From NCBI GenBank assembly GCA_910588095.1, contig CAJUQH010000015.1, positions 1 to 56,171 on the forward strand: 56,171 nucleotides of DNA, given 5' to 3'. The stretch is from an uncultured Eggerthellaceae bacterium. GTDB lineage: Bacteria > Actinomycetota > Coriobacteriia > Coriobacteriales > Eggerthellaceae. The position numbers and the translations under genes were made by a program. Numbering within the stretch: position 1 is the stretch's first letter; each line of letters opens with the position of its first letter. Under the pieces are notes generated by a model. The model was not told where the DNA came from. It did no database searches and worked only from the letters and a program-made list of their open reading frames with translations. Of the stretch, positions 32,238 through 40,964 are shown one piece after another.

Positions 32238-32329
32238 AGTTTCCTCCTTTTACCGTTTTTGAGCCTGTTTTCCCAAAAACAACTTTCCTATGGTTATCCG
32301 GCCTATGGACGAGCCGGTTGAACCCTTGC

Positions 32330-33115
32330 TTAGTGGGCCGAGGTGGCCAGCTGGATATACACCGAGCTGAGCACCGTGAACACGTAGGCCTGCAGGAACG
32401 CCACGAGCGTCTCCAGCGCGTACATGACCACGAGCAGCACGAACCACGGCAGCGAGATGATGCCGGTGGCTATGTCGATGGACTGGATGCCCACCGTGAT
32501 GAAGATGCCGGTAGCCAGGGCGAAGATGCCCAGCACCATGTGGCCGGCGAACATGTTGCCGTAGAGTCGGACGGCCAGGGTCAGCCAGCGCAGCACCACC
32601 GAGATGAGCTCGAAGAACCAGATGACGGGCACCATGACCACAGGCAGACCCGACGGCGCGATGGACTTGATGTAGCCCCAGCCGCCATGGGCGCGGATGC
32701 CCTGGACATTGAAGTAGATGAACGAGATGGTGGCCAGCGCCCACGTGACCGAGATGGTGCCGGTGGGGGTCATGCAGCCAGGGATGATGCCCACGAAGTT
32801 GGACACCAGGATGAAGAAGAACATGGTAGCCAAGAACGGCACATGGCGCTTGAAGTCCTGGCCGATGACCTGCTCGCCCATGTCGTTGCGGACGAACTGG
32901 TAGCCGTACTCCACCATGTTGACGAACTTGCTGCCGGGGATGAGCGTGAGCTTCCTCGACGCGATGAGTATGACCGCCAACGTGATGACCCAGCAGATGA
33001 CCATCCAGAACATGTACTGCGTCATGCCGAAGCTGGTCGTGCCGAACATGATGGTGGAGTCGAACGACTCCTTCAGCTCGTTCGCGTGCTCCGCGAGTTG
33101 GGCAAAAGCGTCCAC
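32330..33115 (-). CDS. atpB: ATP synthase F0 subunit a
   Basis: 261 residues, about six membrane spans. The essential arginine is in LAVRLYGNMFAGHM, the most conserved block of subunit a, and the last span contains LQAYVFTVLSSVYI. It forms the proton half-channels against the c ring. The start is GTG at 33115 with AAGGGG upstream. Ninety-odd bases separate it from atpE. Confidence 0.95.
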   Translation of the reverse strand: MDAFAQLAEHANELKESFDSTIMFGTTSFGMTQYMFWMVICWVITLAVILIASRKLTLIPGSKFVNMVEYGYQFVRNDMGEQVIGQDFKRHVPFLATMFFFILVSNFVGIIPGCMTPTGTISVTWALATISFIYFNVQGIRAHGGWGYIKSIAPSGLPVVMVPVIWFFELISVVLRWLTLAVRLYGNMFAGHMVLGIFALATGIFITVGIQSIDIATGIISLPWFVLLVVMYALETLVAFLQAYVFTVLSSVYIQLATSAH

Positions 33116-33127
33116 GTGAAACCCCTT

Positions 33128-33421
33128 CTATTCCCTCTCTTCATGCTTGCGCCGATCGACGATGCCGAAGGCGATGGCGGTCGTTGCGAGCGCTACCACC
33201 TCGGCCAGGACGAACGGGAAGCCATTCGGTTTGTCCCACGTCGCGAACGCGATGGCGCAGGTCAGCACAAGAGCGAAGCTGATGACCAGCGCTATCAGCA
33301 GGATGGCCATGGGGCCGAAGCTGCTGGTCGCGGTCGTGCGCTTCGTAAGCCGCAGGCCCACCACCAACGGGACGAATCCGAGCGCCCCCGATATGATGCC
33401 GAGCACGATTGCGACAGCCAC
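33128..33421 (-). CDS. ATP synthase I-like small membrane protein
   Basis: 97 residues from GTG at 33421, with GAAGGCAAGG upstream. The frame is open to a GTG at 33481, but a -10-like TATCAT sits at 33494-33489, so transcription would begin near 33482 and the longer start would have no leader. Three to four hydrophobic segments (AVAIVLGIISGALGFVPLVVG, AILLIALVISFALVLTCAIAF, VLAEVVALATTAIAFGIV) fit the AtpI position at the head of atp operons. AtpI assists c-ring assembly or Mg2+ uptake in other bacteria; here assignment is by size, topology and place. Confidence 0.65.
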   Translation of the reverse strand: MAVAIVLGIISGALGFVPLVVGLRLTKRTTATSSFGPMAILLIALVISFALVLTCAIAFATWDKPNGFPFVLAEVVALATTAIAFGIVDRRKHEERE

Positions 33422-33488
33422 GGAAACCTTGCCTTCACGAATCGACGTGTTACACAGCAGGCGCCTCGAACTCCGAGGCACCGCGGAT

Positions 33489-33494
33489 ATGATA
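33489..33494 (-). promoter_or_regulatory. Possible -10 box of the ATP synthase operon
   Basis: Minus-strand TATCAT with a TTGCGT 15 bp upstream (about 33510-33515). The spacer is short, so this is a tentative promoter in the 130-bp gap after comEB. Confidence 0.35.
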
Positions 33495-33551
33495 GCGAAG
33501 GCGGCGGCGACGCAAGGGGGGCTGCGCGCGAAAAAAGGGTGAGCGGAGATT

Positions 33552-34019
33552 TTAAGAGGATTCTGGCTCGAACACGCGCAGGCGCATGCCGGCTTCCTCG
33601 AGCATGGACATGGCCAGCTCGTCGGGGTACGGGTTCTGGTATATGACCTCTTGGATGCCGGAGTTGATGAGCATCTTCGCGCACACGACGCAGGGCTGGG
33701 TGTTCACGTAGATGGAGGCGCCGTCGATGTTGATGCCGTGGCGGGCGGCCTGGATGATGGCGTTCTGCTCGGCGTGGAGGCCGCGGCATATCTCGTGGCG
33801 CTGGCCCGAGGGCACGCCCAGCTCCTCGCGCAGGCAGCCGGTCTCGGCGCAGTGGCGCAGGCCCGAGGGCACGCCGTTGTAGCCCGTGGCCAGTATGCGG
33901 CGGTCCTTCACGATGACGGCGCCCACGGCGCGGCGCAGGCACGTGGTGCGGGTGGCCACCTCGTTGGCGAGCTTCATGAAGTACTCGTCCCAGCTGGGGC
34001 GCGTGTCGTTGATGGTCAT
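33552..34019 (-). CDS. comEB: dCMP deaminase / ComE operon protein 2 family
   Basis: 155 residues from ATG at 34019, preceded by GAGAGGGG. A long frame continues upstream but it is Arg/His-rich shadow sequence. Zinc and catalytic motifs are HAEQNAI (His-Ala-Glu) and PCVVCAKML (Pro-Cys-x-x-Cys), with an extra Cys/His cluster (CAETGCLREE, GQRHEICRG) typical of dCMP deaminases. It converts dCMP to dUMP for thymidylate synthesis. It lies 29 bp after rpiB. Confidence 0.92.
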   Translation of the reverse strand: MTINDTRPSWDEYFMKLANEVATRTTCLRRAVGAVIVKDRRILATGYNGVPSGLRHCAETGCLREELGVPSGQRHEICRGLHAEQNAIIQAARHGINIDGASIYVNTQPCVVCAKMLINSGIQEVIYQNPYPDELAMSMLEEAGMRLRVFEPESS

Positions 34020-34048
34020 GGCGACCCCTCTCCTGTTGCCTTGGGCCC

Positions 34049-34486
34049 TCATGCCTCGAGGGCCGATATCTTTGCCACGCGGCCGGCATGGCGCCCCCCG
34101 CCGAAGGGGGTGGACAGGAACGCGTCGAGGATGGCCTCGTTGTCGGCCAGGTCGACGAAGCGGCCCGACAGCGTGATGACGTTGGCGTCGTTGTGCTCGC
34201 GGGACAGGGCGGCGAAGCCGGCCGAGGTGATGTTGGCGGCGCGCACGCCGGGCACCTTGCCGGCGGCCATGGCCATGCCGATGCCGGTGCCGCACACGAG
34301 CACCCCGCGCTCGGCGGCGCCAGTGGCCACATCGCGGGCCACGAGCTCGGCGAAGTCGGGGTAGTCGACGCGGTCGTCGGTGGCGGGGCCGCGGTCGCTC
34401 ACCTGATGGCCCTGGTCGGCCAGGTAGGCGGCGAGCTGCTGCTTCTGCTCGAAGCCGGCGTGGTCGCTGGCGATGCTGATGCGCAT
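34049..34486 (-). CDS. rpiB: Ribose-5-phosphate isomerase B
   Basis: 145 residues from ATG at 34486, with GGAAAGGAG upstream. Family motifs: ISIASDHAGFEQKQ, DYPDFAELVARDV, GVLVCGTGIGMAMAAGK (catalytic Cys) and SREHNDANVITLSGR. It interconverts ribose 5-phosphate and ribulose 5-phosphate. The rpiB-comEB-atp arrangement is common in Gram-positive bacteria, usually with glyA and upp between, which are missing here. Confidence 0.95.
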   Translation of the reverse strand: MRISIASDHAGFEQKQQLAAYLADQGHQVSDRGPATDDRVDYPDFAELVARDVATGAAERGVLVCGTGIGMAMAAGKVPGVRAANITSAGFAALSREHNDANVITLSGRFVDLADNEAILDAFLSTPFGGGRHAGRVAKISALEA

Positions 34487-34545
34487 GGGCGCTCCTTTCC
34501 GTTGCCCTCGCGGGTGCCCTTCCGCAGGGCGTTCCGCGAGCACCG

Positions 34546-36093
34546 CTATTGTAGCGCTTGCGGGGCCCGAGGTGTGCGGGTGCGGGCCACGGCCTCGCGC
34601 CACCCGGCGATGAGGGCGCGCCGCCAGGGCTCGGTGCCGGCGGGCTCGAAGCGCTCGTCGGCCGTGCGCAGGGCGCGCACCGCCTCCAAGCTGGGCCAGA
34701 ACCCCGAGGCCAACCCCGCCAGGTACGCCGCGCCCAGGGCCGTGGCCTCGGCGTCGACCGGACGCCGCAGCGGGCGGCCCAGGATGTCGGCCTGGAACTG
34801 CATGAGGAACCCGTTGGCCGACGCTCCCCCGTCGACGTTGAGGGACGCCAGGCTCAGCCGCGCGTCCTCTTCCATGGCCTCCACCAGGTCATATACCTGA
34901 TACGCCAGCGCCTCGAGCGAGGCGCGCACCAGCTGGGCCCGCCCGGCACCACGGGTGAGGCCGTAGATGGCGCCACGGGCTTCCGCGTCCCACCAGGGCG
35001 CGCCCAGGCCCGTGAAGGCGGGCACCACGTAGACGCCCTCGGTGTCGGGCACGCTGCGGGCGATGGCGTCGGTGTCGGCCACGTCGGCGATGATGCCCAG
35101 CTCGTCGCGGAGCCACTGGACGAGCGCGCCCGCCATGAACACGCTGCCTTCCAGCGCGTACTCGAGGCCCGCGGTGCCCGGCGGCGACGCGGCTATGGTG
35201 GTGACCAGGCCGTGGCGGCTCTCGCACGCCTCGCTGCCGGTGTGCATGAGCAGGAAGCAGCCGGTGCCGTAGGTGTTCTTGGCCTCGCCCGCGTGCCAGC
35301 AGCCCTGGCCGAACAGCGCCGCCTGCTGGTCGCCCGCCATGCCGCAGACGGGTATGCCCTGCACCACGCCTGGGTTGGCCGTCACGCCGAACAGCCCGGC
35401 CGAGGGGCGCACCTCGGGCATCATGGAGGCGGGTATGCCGAACAGGTCGAGCAGCCACGGGTCCCAGCGGCCCTCGTGGATGTCGTAGAGCATGGTGCGG
35501 CTGGCGTTGGTGACGTCGGTGGCGTGCACCGCGCCGTAGGTGAGCTTCCACAGAAGCCAGCTGTCCACGGTGCCGAAGGCCAGGCGCCCCTGCTCGGCCA
35601 GGCGGCGCGCGCCGGGCACCTCGTCGATGATCCAGGCCACCTTGCTGGCCGAGAAGTACGGGTCGGGCACGAGGCCGGTCTTGGCGGTGATGGCCGTGGC
35701 CGTGACGGCGTTTTGGCGCAGGGCCTCCATCATGGGCGCCGTGCGACGGCATTGCCACACGATGGCGTTGCACAGCGGCTCGCCGGTGGTGCGGTCCCAC
35801 ACCAGGGTGGTCTCGCGCTGGTTGGTTATGCCGATGGAGTCGACCTCGGCCGTGTCGACGTTGCACGACAGCAAGAGCTCGGTGAGGGCGCCCAGCTGGG
35901 TGGACAGGATGTCCTGCGGGTCGTGCTCCACCCAGCCCGGATGCGGGTATATCTGGCGGAAGGGGCGCTGCACGCGCCCGACGATGGCGCCGCTGCGGTC
36001 GACGAGCATGGCCCGCGACGACGTGGTGCCCTGATCGAGGGCGATGACGTACTTCTTGCCAGGGGCGGCAGGCGTGGCGGTTGCGGCGCTCAC
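34546..36093 (-). CDS. glpK: Glycerol kinase
   Basis: 515 residues from GTG at 36093, with GGAAGGAGG upstream; the open frame continues upstream only as shadow of the lipase gene. FGGY-kinase motifs: ALDQGTTSSRAML at the N-terminus, TNQRETTLVWDR, the ATP/glycerol regions TYGTGCFLLMHTG, PAFTGLGAPWWDAEARG and LNVDGGASANGFLMQFQADI. It phosphorylates glycerol to sn-glycerol 3-phosphate. The GTG overlaps the lipase stop by 4 bp (GTGA), so the two are translationally coupled, suggesting use of glycerol released from acylglycerols. Confidence 0.95.
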   Translation of the reverse strand: MSAATATPAAPGKKYVIALDQGTTSSRAMLVDRSGAIVGRVQRPFRQIYPHPGWVEHDPQDILSTQLGALTELLLSCNVDTAEVDSIGITNQRETTLVWDRTTGEPLCNAIVWQCRRTAPMMEALRQNAVTATAITAKTGLVPDPYFSASKVAWIIDEVPGARRLAEQGRLAFGTVDSWLLWKLTYGAVHATDVTNASRTMLYDIHEGRWDPWLLDLFGIPASMMPEVRPSAGLFGVTANPGVVQGIPVCGMAGDQQAALFGQGCWHAGEAKNTYGTGCFLLMHTGSEACESRHGLVTTIAASPPGTAGLEYALEGSVFMAGALVQWLRDELGIIADVADTDAIARSVPDTEGVYVVPAFTGLGAPWWDAEARGAIYGLTRGAGRAQLVRASLEALAYQVYDLVEAMEEDARLSLASLNVDGGASANGFLMQFQADILGRPLRRPVDAEATALGAAYLAGLASGFWPSLEAVRALRTADERFEPAGTEPWRRALIAGWREAVARTRTPRAPQALQ

Positions 36094-37082
36094 GAGCGCC
36101 CTCCTTCCGCCAGGCACGCTGGGGCTGCCGTGCGGGCCTCGATCCACGCCAGCACGTCGGCGTAGACCTCCTCGCGGCCCACCTCGTTGAGCACCTCGTG
36201 ACGCATGCCACCGTAGAGCGCGAGCGAGACGTCCTGCACCCCGGCCCGCTCGAGCCGCCGCGCCACCCGCGCGGGCGCGCGGCCGTTGTCGCCCACCGGG
36301 TCGCGGTCGCCAGCCATGACCAGCACCGGCAGGTCTTTGGGCACGTTGCGGAACGCCGCAGGCGCCGCCGCACGGTAGGCGGCCTCGGTGAGCGTGGCGT
36401 AGGCGCCAGCCGAGAACATGAAGCCCGCGGTCTCGTCGGCGATGAAGGCATCGACCACGGCCGGGTCGCGCGAGAGCCAGTCGAAGGGCGTGCGCGCATC
36501 GGGGATGGCGCGGGAGTACGCGCCGTCGGCCAGGCGATGCAGCAGCGGGCTCTTGGCATCGGGGCCCTTCCACGCCACCACCGCCCGGGCCAGCAGGTTG
36601 CCCGCCTTCGACACCAACCGCGGCGGCATGGCCGTTCCGCAGATGACGGCCCCGGCCAGCCCGCAGCCATACCGTGGCAGGTAGCAGCGCAGCACGAGCG
36701 AGCCCATGGAGTGGCCGAACATGACATAAGGCGTGCCCTGGGCGAACCGCGCCGTCACCCGCTTGCGCAGGCAATGAGCATCGGCCACCATGATGTCGGC
36801 CCCTTCCTCAGGCGGCATGAGGCCGAACCGCTCGGGCGTGGCGGCCGTGGTGCCATGGCCGATGTGGTCGTGGCCGCACACGGCGAAGCCCTGGGCCGCC
36901 AGGAACCGGGCGAACCCGTCGTAGCGGCCGATGTGCTCGGCCATGCCGTGGATGAGCTGCACCACGCCCCGAGGCGGCTGTCCCGCCGCCACCGCGGCGC
37001 TCTGCCACAGCACGGCGTGCACGGTGCTCGTGCCATCGGCCGAGGGGAACCCGAAGGGCATGGTCTGGATGTCGTCGGCCAT
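36090..37082 (-). CDS. Alpha/beta hydrolase, monoacylglycerol lipase-like (serine hydrolase)
   Basis: 330 residues from ATG at 37082 (MADDIQTMPFG). HGMAEHIGRY is the oxyanion-hole motif, GHSMGS carries the nucleophilic Ser, GDRDPVGDNG carries the likely Asp, and a GGMRHE motif carries the His of the triad. This pattern (HGxxEHxxRY, GHSMG, GxRHE) is that of monoacylglycerol lipase / lysophospholipase L2. No signal peptide is seen. Coupling to glpK supports a role in releasing glycerol from acylglycerols; the substrate is inferred. Confidence 0.85.
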   Translation of the reverse strand: MADDIQTMPFGFPSADGTSTVHAVLWQSAAVAAGQPPRGVVQLIHGMAEHIGRYDGFARFLAAQGFAVCGHDHIGHGTTAATPERFGLMPPEEGADIMVADAHCLRKRVTARFAQGTPYVMFGHSMGSLVLRCYLPRYGCGLAGAVICGTAMPPRLVSKAGNLLARAVVAWKGPDAKSPLLHRLADGAYSRAIPDARTPFDWLSRDPAVVDAFIADETAGFMFSAGAYATLTEAAYRAAAPAAFRNVPKDLPVLVMAGDRDPVGDNGRAPARVARRLERAGVQDVSLALYGGMRHEVLNEVGREEVYADVLAWIEARTAAPACLAEGGRS

Positions 37083-37198
37083 GGCGGCCCTCGCTTTCTC
37101 TCTTGCGCCGTCTCCCGCGGCGCCGCCACGCGCCGGGCGCCAGCGCAGCCGAGGCGGCCCCGGTGCGTCGCAGGCGCCTTCCGCGCGCCTTCCGCGCC

Positions 37199-38629
37199 TT
37201 ACGAGAGCCCTTCGATGTTGCGGGCCGTCTCGTCGGCCGGAGGCGCAGCGCCGGCCGGCTCCTTGGCCGCCTGGCGCAGCAGCACGGCGAAGCCCGCCAC
37301 GCCCGCCACCAGCGACGCGCACAGGATGGCCAGCTTGGCCTCGGCCACCAGCGCGGCATCGGCGAAGGCCAGGTTGGCCACGAATATGGCCATGGTGAAG
37401 CCCACGCCGCCCAGGATGGCGGCGCCGATCATGTGCTTCCAGTTGACCCCCTCGGGCAGCTTCGCCACGCCCAGCTTCACCGTGACCAGGCTGAACAGCA
37501 GGATGCCCAGGGGCTTGCCCAGCACCAGGCCGCACAGCACGCCCAAGAACACCGGGCCGCTCAGCAGCGCGCCCACGTCACCCCCGAGGAAGGCCACGTC
37601 GGCGTTGGTCAGGGCGAACAGCGGCAGCACCGCGAAGTACACCCACGGGTACAGGCGCTGCTCGAGGCGCACGGCCGGGGGCATGACCTGGCGCGATATG
37701 CGCGAGAGCGTGCGCACCGTCTGCATGTACTTGCCCTGCACCACCACGGGCTTGTCCTCCTCGTAGTAGCTCTCGGCGTCGTCGACGCGGTCGCGCGACC
37801 AGTCGAGGAAGCTTCCCAGCTTCACCCGCGAGCCGATGGGTATGGTGAAGGCCAGCAGCACGCCGGCGATGGTGGAGTGAACACCCGACATGAACACGCA
37901 GAACCACAGCACGATGCCCGCGGCCAAGTAGGGATAGAGCGAGTACACATGGGTGCGGTTGAGCGCCACGAGCGCCACCAGCACCACGGCAGCGGCAGCC
38001 AGCCAGCCCAGGTCGGGCACGTCGCCATAGAACACGGCGATGACCAGGATGGCTATGATGTCGTCGGCCACGGCCAGGGTGGAAAGGAACACGCGGATGC
38101 CGTTGGGCACCTTGTCGCCAAGCAGCGCCATGATGCCCAGGGCGAAGGCGATGTCAGTGGCGGTGGGAACGCCCCAGCCATGGGCCGTGCCAGGGTTGGC
38201 CGCGTTGAACGCCAGGTAGATGCCGATGGGCGCCAGCACGCCGCCCACGGCCGCGATGATGGGCAGCGCGCAGTCGCGGATGTTCGTCAGCTCGCCGACG
38301 GTCATCTCGTACTTTATCTCGAGGCCCACCAGCAAGAAGAACAGCGCCATGAGCACGTCGTTGATGATGTGCGCAAGCGACATGGCGCCCACGTGGCTGC
38401 CCACGCCCAGCACCACCTCGGTATGCCAGAACCCCAGGAAGCCCTCGTGCAGCCCCGTGTTGGCCACCACCAGGGCCACGATGGCCGCCAGCAGCATGAC
38501 GCCAGCCGCCCGCGTGGACGAGTGCGTGAGCTCGAGCACCTTCATGAAGCGGCGCTGATGCCCCTGCACCTCGTCTATGAGCAGGTCATGCGGGTCGGGG
38601 TTGGCCTTGTGGGGCCCGTTTCCTGTCAT
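37199..38629 (-). CDS. nhaA: Na+/H+ antiporter NhaA
   Basis: 476 residues with about twelve membrane spans. The antiport site motifs are GVPTATDIAFALG and LAVADDIIAILVIA (adjacent Asp pair of helix V). The chain is longer than E. coli NhaA (388), through a cytosolic N-terminus of about 30 residues, a hydrophilic loop around 290-330 and an Ala/Pro tail. It expels Na+ in exchange for protons. ATG at 38629. It diverges from hpf. Confidence 0.95.
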   Translation of the reverse strand: MTGNGPHKANPDPHDLLIDEVQGHQRRFMKVLELTHSSTRAAGVMLLAAIVALVVANTGLHEGFLGFWHTEVVLGVGSHVGAMSLAHIINDVLMALFFLLVGLEIKYEMTVGELTNIRDCALPIIAAVGGVLAPIGIYLAFNAANPGTAHGWGVPTATDIAFALGIMALLGDKVPNGIRVFLSTLAVADDIIAILVIAVFYGDVPDLGWLAAAAVVLVALVALNRTHVYSLYPYLAAGIVLWFCVFMSGVHSTIAGVLLAFTIPIGSRVKLGSFLDWSRDRVDDAESYYEEDKPVVVQGKYMQTVRTLSRISRQVMPPAVRLEQRLYPWVYFAVLPLFALTNADVAFLGGDVGALLSGPVFLGVLCGLVLGKPLGILLFSLVTVKLGVAKLPEGVNWKHMIGAAILGGVGFTMAIFVANLAFADAALVAEAKLAILCASLVAGVAGFAVLLRQAAKEPAGAAPPADETARNIEGLS

Positions 38630-38791
38630 GGCGGCGCACCTTACCTTCTGCCGGGCCCAGAGCGCCGGCCTTCCGATTCCAGCCTATATTATGCGCGCCG
38701 TAGCGCGCCTGCGAAGCTGTGGACGTCTTGTTACCTAGCGTAGCGGAACCGTTGCCCAGCCTGAGCGATTACCTCAACAAATACAAATGTT

Positions 38792-38820
38792 TTGCGCTAC
38801 CATGAGAGGCGTAGTATCCG
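38792..38820 (+). promoter_or_regulatory. Promoter of hpf
   Basis: TTGCGC (38792-38797), 17-bp spacer, TATCCG (38815-38820), 26 bp before the hpf start. Spacing is ideal; hexamers match moderately. Confidence 0.5.
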
Positions 38821-38846
38821 CGCAGTTCCTGTTAGAGGTGACCGCT

Positions 38847-39428
38847 ATGAACATCACCGTCTCTGGCCGCAAGATGCCCGTGACCGACGCCATCCGCTCT
38901 TACGCGGAAGAGAAGGTCGGCAACGCCATCAAGGTGCTGGACCACGACCCCATCGCCGTGGACATCGTCCTGCACATGGCCAAGAACCCCGCCAACCCAA
39001 AGCCCGCTGGCTGCGAGGTGACCGTGCAGGTGAAGGGCCACATCGTGCGCGTGGAAGAGAGCGAAGAGGACATGTACGCGGCCATCGACGTGGCGGCCGC
39101 CACCGTGACGCGCCAGCTGCGCAAGTACAAGACCAAGGTGATCGACAAGCGCGTCCGCGCCACCGAGCGCATCGTCGACCACGTCCACGAGGACGCCCAT
39201 CTTGAGAGCGAGCTCGACCTGGATCGCCTGATGGACGAGCTGGCCAACGACCAGGTGCTGCGCGAGAAGGAAGTGGAGTTCGCACCGCGCACCCAGGAGG
39301 AAGCCATGGTCGACATCGACCTGCTGGGCCACGACTTCTACGCCTACACCGACCGCGACAGCGGCAACGTGCACGTCATATACCGCCGCAAGGACGGCGG
39401 CTACGGCGTGCTGAAGCAGAAGGCCTAG
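38847..39428 (+). CDS. hpf: Ribosome hibernation promoting factor, long form
   Basis: 193 residues from ATG at 38847, preceded by AGAGGTGA. The frame is open to 38787 but the family begins MNITVSGRKMPVTDAIRSYAEEKV. Residues 1-100 are the ribosome-binding S30AE domain, and 135-193 the dimerisation domain (EEAMVDIDLLGHDFYAYTDRDSG region). The long form forms 100S ribosome dimers in stationary phase. It converges on folC; the two stop codons overlap in a palindromic CTAG. Confidence 0.93.
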   Translation: MNITVSGRKMPVTDAIRSYAEEKVGNAIKVLDHDPIAVDIVLHMAKNPANPKPAGCEVTVQVKGHIVRVEESEEDMYAAIDVAAATVTRQLRKYKTKVIDKRVRATERIVDHVHEDAHLESELDLDRLMDELANDQVLREKEVEFAPRTQEEAMVDIDLLGHDFYAYTDRDSGNVHVIYRRKDGGYGVLKQKA

Positions 39429-40792
39429 CCTGCGGAAGGCCCGCCGGCACCCGGCGCCGCAGCCCAGCGCCCGTAGGCCCGCTTCACGGCCGCGACGCCG
39501 TAGAGGCTGCCGAACGCCACCACCACATCGCCCGCGCCTGCCCCGCTGCAGGCGCGGGCGATCGCATCTTCTGGGGTGGAGGCCGCCTCCACGGGCGTGC
39601 CCGGGGCCAGGTGCGCGCGGGCGGCCGACGCCAGCTGCTCGGCCGGGAGGGCGCGCGGGTTGCCCGGCGCGTAGGCCACCAAGCGCCTGGCCAGCGGCGC
39701 CACGGCATCGAGCATGGCGCCGTAGTCCTTGTCCTCCATGGCTCCCATGATGAAGGCCACCTTGCCGGCCAGAGCCGCCGGGTCTCCCCCGCCGAGCACG
39801 TCGACGAGGGAATCGGCCAGGGCCTGGGCGCCCTGCGCGTTGTGGCCGCCGTCCACCACGAAGGCAGCGCCGGGGGCCGGCGGCGGCGCCAGCACCTCGA
39901 AGCGCCCCGGCCACCGCGCCGCGGCTATGCCGCAGGCGCGGGCCTGCGGCGGCAGGTCCCACCCGCGCCCGGCCAGGATGGCCGCAGCTTCCAGCGCCAG
40001 TGCGGCGTTGGCAGGCTGGTACGAGCCTAGGAGCGCGGTGACGTAGGGCGTTCCGCGGTAGCGGAAGGGCCGCCGCAGGCTGCCGTCGGCCGCCGCCTCG
40101 ACCGCGCCCGCGCGCAGCTGCGCGAAGTCGGGCACGCTAAGCTCGCAGCCCAGCTCGGCGCAGCGCGCCTCCACCACGGCGGCTGCCGTCGGCTCCTGGG
40201 GCCAGCTGGCCACCGGCACGCCCGGCTTGACGATGCCGGCCTTCTCGGCCGCTATCTCGGCCAGCGTCGTGCCGAGCACGCCGGTGTGGTCGAGCCCTAT
40301 GCGGGCGATGACGCTCGCCTCGGGCACGATGACGTTGGTGGCGTCCAGCCGGCCGCCCAAGCCCACCTCCACCACCGCTATGTCGCAGCCGCTCGCACGG
40401 AAGTGCTCGAAGGCCACCGCGGCCATGAGCTCGAACTCGGTCGGATGCTCGCCGCGCTCGGCCTCGACCGCCTCGGCCGCCTCGCGCACCCGCAGCGTGA
40501 CTTCATGCAGGGCTTCCGGGCTGATAGGCTGGCCATCCACCTGCACGCGCTCGGCGAAGCCCATCACCCCTGGGCTCGTGAACAAGCCCACGCGGCAGCC
40601 CGCCGCGCGCAGCATGGCCGCCAGGTAGGCGCATACCGAGCCCTTGCCGTTCGTGCCGGCCACATGCACCGCGGGCACGGCGTCCTGAGGGCGGCCGAGC
40701 CGTTCGAGCAGGTCGCGCACGCGTTCGAGCCCCAGCGACGAATGGGCCCAGCGCGGCTCGTTGATATAGGCTTCGGCATCGAAACCGGCCAT
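39425..40792 (-). CDS. folC: Folylpolyglutamate synthase / dihydrofolate synthase
   Basis: 455 residues from ATG at 40792 (MAGFDAEAYINEPRW), with GGAAGGGAAGG just upstream; an ATG 13 codons earlier lacks a ribosome site. Mur-ligase-type P-loop HVAGTNGKGSVCAYL is near 45-60. Typical blocks follow: VEVGLGGRLDATNV, IGLDHTGVLGTTLAEIAAEKAGI and DGGHNAQGAQAL. It adds glutamate to folates. It complements the folP-folK fusion elsewhere in the window. Confidence 0.94.
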   Translation of the reverse strand: MAGFDAEAYINEPRWAHSSLGLERVRDLLERLGRPQDAVPAVHVAGTNGKGSVCAYLAAMLRAAGCRVGLFTSPGVMGFAERVQVDGQPISPEALHEVTLRVREAAEAVEAERGEHPTEFELMAAVAFEHFRASGCDIAVVEVGLGGRLDATNVIVPEASVIARIGLDHTGVLGTTLAEIAAEKAGIVKPGVPVASWPQEPTAAAVVEARCAELGCELSVPDFAQLRAGAVEAAADGSLRRPFRYRGTPYVTALLGSYQPANAALALEAAAILAGRGWDLPPQARACGIAAARWPGRFEVLAPPPAPGAAFVVDGGHNAQGAQALADSLVDVLGGGDPAALAGKVAFIMGAMEDKDYGAMLDAVAPLARRLVAYAPGNPRALPAEQLASAARAHLAPGTPVEAASTPEDAIARACSGAGAGDVVVAFGSLYGVAAVKRAYGRWAAAPGAGGPSAG

Positions 40793-40909
40793 GGCCTTCC
40801 CTTCCTTCGGCACTAGCTTCTGCGTCTCCATTCTGCCTGAACCGCGTCTGGCTTTTCAAGCAGTCGGTAACGGCACGGCAGCCGCGACGGCCCGGCGGCG
40901 GCGCAGCCC

Positions 40910-40915
40910 TATAAT
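40910..40915 (+). promoter_or_regulatory. -10 box of the corA-like gene
   Basis: Perfect TATAAT 49 bp before the start codon, with a GC-rich upstream stretch and no clear -35, like the LysR and map promoters. Confidence 0.45.
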
Positions 40916-40964
40916 CGGCAGCAAGGCGCAAGGCCCGCGCCCGTGCGCACGAGAGGAGGCCGAC

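Noticed and set aside
34546..36774. A 742-codon frame suggesting glycerol kinase with a 230-residue N-terminal extension
   Set aside because: The extra part is Arg/Pro/Gly shadow of the lipase gene, and GTG at 36093 has a strong ribosome site and the normal glycerol kinase start.
39425..39428. Overlapping stop codons of hpf and folC as a possible error
   Set aside because: The palindromic CTAG naturally gives TAG on both strands; both proteins have normal C-termini.
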